This document shows, in pieces, positions 7,806-8,167 of a stretch of DNA of 8,167 bases. Made by a program: the position numbers and the translations under genes. Each line of letters starts with the position of its first letter. The stretch's first letter is position 1. The stretch is from Sporichthyaceae bacterium (GTDB taxonomy: Bacteria; Actinomycetota; Actinomycetes; JACCUZ01), in NCBI GenBank assembly GCA_013698395.1, contig JACCUZ010000052.1, positions 1 through 8,167 on the forward strand, written 5' to 3'. The notes below the pieces were generated by a model. The model saw only the letters and a list, made by a program, of their open reading frames with translations. It was not told where the DNA came from and made no database searches.

Positions 7806-8167
7806 CGGCTCTCTTCCGGATGGGCGTCAGCCGCAGCCCTAGCGGCCGCTGGAAGTGCGTCGACGATGCGCGCCAGAGCGTCGTCGTCGTGCGCCGCGGA
7901 AAGGAACCACGACTCGAACGCCGAGGGTGGCAGGTAGACCCCCCGGTCGAGCATGGCGTGGAAGAACGCCGCGTAGCGGAAGAGGTCCTGACGCTTGGCG
8001 CCCTCGAAGTCGGTGACCGCTCCGTGCGATCCGCCGCCCGCGTCGGTGAAGAAGACCGAGAACATGCTCCCGGCGTACTGCAGCCGGTGCGCGACCCCGA
8101 CCGCCGAGAGCGCCTCGCTCACCAGCCCACCGATCTGCATGGCTGCCTTGTCGACGGTGGCGTAGAC
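7802..8167 (-). CDS. hemL: glutamate-1-semialdehyde 2,1-aminomutase HemL (partial, C-terminal 121 residues)
   Basis: HemL is a PLP enzyme that converts glutamate-1-semialdehyde to 5-aminolevulinate in the C5 route to heme. Only the C-terminal domain is here; the frame stays open through base 8167, so the PLP lysine and start lie outside the window. Typical features are GSMFSVFFTD (a beta strand near the domain centre), AKRQDLFRYAAFFHAML, and RGVYLPPSAFESWFLSAAHD, the near-terminal segment characteristic of HemL among class III aminotransferases. The protein ends in an Ala-rich helix with HPEESR. It is the most upstream gene seen of the cytochrome c operon, which ties heme precursor supply to heme attachment. 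Other class III aminotransferases are possible, but the RGVYLPPS...SAAH pattern and the neighbours favour HemL. Confidence 0.93.
   Translation of the reverse strand, partial: VYATVDKAAMQIGGLVSEALSAVGVAHRLQYAGSMFSVFFTDAGGGSHGAVTDFEGAKRQDLFRYAAFFHAMLDRGVYLPPSAFESWFLSAAHDDDALARIVDALPAAARAAADAHPEESR

Overview
The window is a GC-rich chromosomal segment whose gene content and order point to an actinobacterium. A Nocardioides-like or other Propionibacteriales lineage is my guess from protein flavour only and is not proven. It holds a menaquinone gene, heme synthesis, and System II cytochrome c maturation with TlpA/CcdA thiol-redox partners. Coding density is close to 100 percent. I see no RNA gene, insertion sequence, CRISPR array or phage signal, and no gene-free stretch over 300 bases.

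Left end (1-498, + strand): the C-terminal half of MenA, the membrane prenyltransferase of menaquinone synthesis. Its stop codon overlaps the stop of a convergent gene. Next come two minus-strand genes read from right to left, a GT-B glycosyltransferase (1379-2632) and an alpha/beta hydrolase (495-1382), joined by a four-base ATGA overlap. Immediately upstream of the glycosyltransferase is the wreck of a YfcE-type metallophosphoesterase (2645-2833). Its first and last codons and its GHSH motif survive, but the middle is deleted and the frame shifts twice. A small two-helix PLDc_N membrane protein (2868-3233, +) diverges from it.

Right half (3249-8167, - strand): one tightly packed operon transcribed right to left, hemL (cut by the window edge) - histidine phosphatase - resA/tlpA - ccdA - resB - ccsB. 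Every junction overlaps or is one base apart. The order matches the Mycobacterium tuberculosis Rv0524-Rv0529 locus as I remember it. HemL supplies 5-aminolevulinate for heme. CcdA passes electrons across the membrane to the ResA/TlpA-like lipoprotein, which reduces apocytochrome CXXCH thiols. ResB and CcsB form the heme-delivering synthase. Together with MenA this is a respiratory-chain assembly neighbourhood.

I found no undescribed system. The points most worth a second look are the metallophosphoesterase pseudogene, the hydrolase/glycosyltransferase pair of unknown product, the phosphatase of unknown role inside the cytochrome c operon, and the overlapping convergent stops at menA.
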